From assembly GCA_031409495.1 (NCBI GenBank), contig JANNXI010000198.1, forward strand, positions 1-64,000: a DNA stretch of 64,000 bases, in the 5' to 3' direction. Positions 61,284 to 64,000 of the stretch are shown one piece after another. The position numbers were made by a program, and so were the translations under genes. The stretch is from JANMDR01 sp031409495 (GTDB taxonomy: Bacteria > Pseudomonadota > Gammaproteobacteria > Burkholderiales > Usitatibacteraceae). Position 1 is the stretch's first letter. Each line of letters starts with the position of its first letter. The notes beneath the pieces were generated by a model, which ran no database searches, had not been told where the DNA came from, and saw only the letters and a list, made by a program, of their open reading frames with translations.

Positions 61284-64000
61284 ATGACCGCACAACTTGC
61301 ATCCGTGCTGCACCAGCTCCATGCTGGTGCTACTGTTGTTACGCCAAATTTGCGCCTATCGCGCTATTTGGCGCAGCAATATGATTTAGAACAAATTTGC
61401 AATGGTAAGACTGCGTGGCAAGCCGCCGATATTGTGCCGCTTGGGGCGTTTTATGGCAGATTACTCGCCCGCATCGCGCCACAAAAAAATCTTCTATCGG
61501 CAGCCCAAAATCAAGCATTGTGGGAATCGGTCATTCGCGCGTCTCCTGCCGCCGACGGTTTATTAAGCGTGCCGCAAGCTGCGCGTTTGGCGCAAGACGC
61601 GTGGCAACAAACCTGCGCTTGGGATTTATTATCGCGCATGAAGCAAATGGCGGTGCATGACGACAATGTCGCATTTTTATCGTGGGTAAGTAGCGTTACA
61701 AAGGCCTTACGCGACAACAATTGGCTCGACAACGCTTGTTTGCCAGATGCCTTGCTTAAAGTACTGGCGGATGCCGACACATCGCTACACGGTGCGTTGC
61801 CAGCAAAAATTTGCCTCTACGGTTTTGATTTGGAAACCCCGCAACAGCAACGGTTTTTTTCGAGCCTGCAGATGCGTGATGTGGAAATTTCACGCGCGTA
61901 CTTGCAAGCGCATGCCAGCACGGCAACCGCGCATCGCATTCCCTGCGCGACCGACGCCGATGAAATTTCAAACGCGGCGCGCTGGGCAAAACAGCAGCAA
62001 GACAACGCCAAACGCACATTACGCATCGCCATCGTGGTGCCTGATTTAGCCAATCGTAAAAACGCCATTATTCGTGCCCTAACAGATGCGTTTTTTCCCG
62101 ATACGCGAGCGCAATTTAGTTTTGGGCAAACCGGCCGTGCATCGGCAGACGCGGCGTTTAACGTCTCACTTGGTGAACCGTTGGCGAGCTTTGCGCCGGT
62201 AAATGACGCCATGTTGTTGCTGCGCTTTAGCCTCGCTTCCACGCCGCAAACACCTTGGGACGACGTCTCACAAATTGTACTGAGCCCTTTTATTGCCGGG
62301 GCAGTAGAGGAATCAGGGCAGCGACAATCCTTCGATGCGCTGCTACGCCGCTACGGTGGTTTTACATCGGGTTTTAGCCAGTTATACGATCGCTTAGTGC
62401 AATCAGACGGCCAGCCTGACCGCAATACGCCGCCGCAATTATCGGCGACGTTTGAAGGTATCCAAAAACTGCGCATTGCACTTAGTATCGATGCGCCTGC
62501 TGGCGGCAAAAGCCGTGCGCCTAAACTCTCGCTTACCCCCGCCACATGGCGTGATGTGATCTGGCAGATACTGGATGCTTGGGGCTATCCTGGCCCGCAA
62601 GAACTCGATTCGCATACCTATCAGTTGCTTACTAAGTTTGAAGGCATGATCGAGGAATTTTCTAAACTGAGCCAAACGGCTGGGGCCGAAACTTTCGACG
62701 CCGCCACCATACTCACGATATTGAATCAACTGGCGACGCAAACCCCGTTTCAAGCCGAAGCGTTAAGCCAAGAACCGTTGGTGCATGTGTTGGGCGTGCT
62801 GGAATCCACCGCGCAGCATTTTGATGCGACCTGGGTCATGGGCATGCGAGCAGAGACGTGGCCATTGCCGATTGCGCCAAACGCCTTTATTCCTGCGCAG
62901 TTACAGCGTATCGCCAATATGCCCGAAGGCTCGCACGCAGCATCCCACGCGCTCGATAAAACCATTACCCAAAATTGGGTGGGCGCGTGCAATGAAATTA
63001 ATTTTAGCTACGTGCTGGCAGCCGATGGTTCCGAAACTGCGGATAACAACAATATTTGCAGCAGCTTGGTGAATGGCTATCCAATCAAACTTATTGACGC
63101 CGTTGCCACAAAAACCGCACTCGGCAAACTCGTTCCAATTGTGGAAACCGCAATAGGGCAATTACCGCAAGACCAGAAAATTCGCGGCGGCGCAACGCTT
63201 TGGCGCGATTTTGCGGCCTGCCCGTTTCGCGCATTTGTGCGTCACCGCTTGCACGCGGAAGAATTATCCGCACCTGAACCGGGATTGACGGCAGCCCAGC
63301 GCGGCACTTTGTTGCACCGCGCACTAGCGCTGTTTTGGGAAGCTACTTACAAGCACTCTGTGCTCATCGCCCAGACAGCGGAGGAGCGCATTGAGGCCAT
63401 TCGCCGGTGCGTGGCACGCGCCTTGGCTGAAGCGCAAGCGCGCACCCCAAGCTTAAGCTATGCACTGGCTGAAATTGAAGCGCAGCGGCTCACCCGTTTA
63501 TTAGCCCTTTGGCTCGACATGGAAACAACCCGCGCGCCCTTCACCGTGACGGCAATTGAAGCTAAACGCGATCTGAACATCGCGGGCTTAAACATAAGCC
63601 TAACCCTAGATAGGCTCGACACATTAGAAGATGGTACTGCAGCGCTGATCGACTACAAAAGCGGCAAGCCCAGCGTGGCCGCATGGCTTGGGAACCGCTT
63701 GGACGAACCACAATTACCGCTGTATTGCACCGCGTCCGATGCGCATATAAGCGCTATAGCGTTTGGCAGCGTGCGTCGCGTACAACAGCATAAAAGTGCT
63801 GAAGATGCCCTAAAATACAGCATCTCCGGCTTCATTGGCGTAGCAGCGGCTGCAGACTTATTGCCGCAAGTTGACACCGTTGAACAACAATCGAAGGTGT
63901 TCACCGCCATTGCCGCTAATTGGGACGAGCTCACCGATCAATGGGAAAAAACCACCACCACCATAGCAGTTCAGTTTATGCAGGGCCAAATAGCGATCTC
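61284..64000 (+). CDS. AddB-like PD-(D/E)XK DNA-repair protein (C-terminus cut by window edge)
   Basis: The frame is open from the ATG at 61284 to the right edge, over 905 codons. The N-terminal half has a helicase-like but inactive fold, with TVVTPNLRLSRYL at the start and no working Walker motif. A PD-(D/E)XK nuclease lies near the C-terminus: CPFRAFVRHRL, AAQRGTLLHRALALFW, then LDRLDTLEDGTAALIDYKSG with the catalytic Asp-x-Lys, and DEPQLPLY. This matches the AddB-related family of betaproteobacterial putative DNA-repair proteins that usually precede a UvrD-like helicase gene. A palindrome copy encodes SAEDALKYSISG near residue 840, just after the nuclease motif. Confidence 0.85.
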   Translation, partial: MTAQLASVLHQLHAGATVVTPNLRLSRYLAQQYDLEQICNGKTAWQAADIVPLGAFYGRLLARIAPQKNLLSAAQNQALWESVIRASPAADGLLSVPQAARLAQDAWQQTCAWDLLSRMKQMAVHDDNVAFLSWVSSVTKALRDNNWLDNACLPDALLKVLADADTSLHGALPAKICLYGFDLETPQQQRFFSSLQMRDVEISRAYLQAHASTATAHRIPCATDADEISNAARWAKQQQDNAKRTLRIAIVVPDLANRKNAIIRALTDAFFPDTRAQFSFGQTGRASADAAFNVSLGEPLASFAPVNDAMLLLRFSLASTPQTPWDDVSQIVLSPFIAGAVEESGQRQSFDALLRRYGGFTSGFSQLYDRLVQSDGQPDRNTPPQLSATFEGIQKLRIALSIDAPAGGKSRAPKLSLTPATWRDVIWQILDAWGYPGPQELDSHTYQLLTKFEGMIEEFSKLSQTAGAETFDAATILTILNQLATQTPFQAEALSQEPLVHVLGVLESTAQHFDATWVMGMRAETWPLPIAPNAFIPAQLQRIANMPEGSHAASHALDKTITQNWVGACNEINFSYVLAADGSETADNNNICSSLVNGYPIKLIDAVATKTALGKLVPIVETAIGQLPQDQKIRGGATLWRDFAACPFRAFVRHRLHAEELSAPEPGLTAAQRGTLLHRALALFWEATYKHSVLIAQTAEERIEAIRRCVARALAEAQARTPSLSYALAEIEAQRLTRLLALWLDMETTRAPFTVTAIEAKRDLNIAGLNISLTLDRLDTLEDGTAALIDYKSGKPSVAAWLGNRLDEPQLPLYCTASDAHISAIAFGSVRRVQQHKSAEDALKYSISGFIGVAAAADLLPQVDTVEQQSKVFTAIAANWDELTDQWEKTTTTIAVQFMQGQIAI
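63797..63830. repeat. 35-bp-family palindrome, in-frame copy inside the repair nuclease
   Basis: TGCTGAAGATGCCCTA and CAGCATCTCCGGC keep the family spacing, and the copy reads in frame as AEDALKYSISG. Confidence 0.75.

Noticed and set aside
15053..63830. The palindrome family as a CRISPR array or as plain DNA-uptake sequences
   Set aside because: Copies are kilobases apart, not spaced as an array. They occur as complete inverted pairs, whereas uptake sequences mostly occur as single 10-12-mers; I keep the latter only as an idea to test.

Overview
The window reads as a chromosomal segment of a betaproteobacterium, most likely Burkholderiales-like. The support is gene order and protein type: leuS-lptE-holA-proA-nadD-rsfS-rlmH-maf-rng, yggT-proC-yggS facing pilT-pilU, and rsmB-DUF3108-DUF3108-purN-purM facing a PerM/AI-2E exporter. 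I could not run searches, so the genus is left open. I saw no rRNA, tRNA, CRISPR array or insertion sequence.

Region by region: (1) 1-10.5 kb, minus strand, is a secreted/surface module. It holds a giant protein of fibronectin-III and RCC1 repeats split by a single in-frame TGA, then a lipoprotein, then the start of a secreted zinc-phospholipase-C-like protein running off the left edge. (2) 10.5-20.9 kb holds housekeeping and small genes: a MscS channel, rsmB, two DUF3108 envelope proteins, purN, purM, a PerM exporter, a small membrane protein, a VOC protein and a membrane-anchored protein. (3) 21.1-40.8 kb, minus strand, is one densely packed locus of 16 genes for an MSHA-like type IV pilus or pseudopilus machine. 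It has a secretin lipoprotein (MshL), MshN-like and MshM/ExeA-like proteins, an MshE ATPase, an MshG platform, four bitopic assembly proteins and seven prepilin-like proteins. Four of the prepilins share an unusual Cys-containing ectodomain (RLPCP and YDD motifs), and three of these carry an extra hydrophobic domain, which is not normal for pilins. (4) 41.3-54.1 kb holds uvrD, then the leuS-to-rng housekeeping run. (5) 54.1-64 kb holds a dynamin-like GTPase, yggT-proC-yggS, pilT-pilU, a 7Fe ferredoxin and an AddB-like PD-(D/E)XK DNA-repair protein cut by the right edge.

Across the window from 15 kb onward, a uniform ~35-bp palindrome recurs (eight clear copies plus partial ones). Its arms are close to GCCTGAAGATGCCCTA and TAGGGCATCTTCAGGC. 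Intergenic copies sit just 3' of genes and look like terminators. Other copies lie inside reading frames (nadD, the repair nuclease, possibly proA), and one supplies the start codon of a DUF3108 gene. The family is absent from the 0-15 kb module and from the core of the pilus locus. The most interesting items are the pilus/pseudopilus locus with its polytopic-looking pseudopilins, the palindrome family, the in-frame TGA in the giant surface protein, and an RsfS carrying a very long histone-H1-like Lys/Ala tail.
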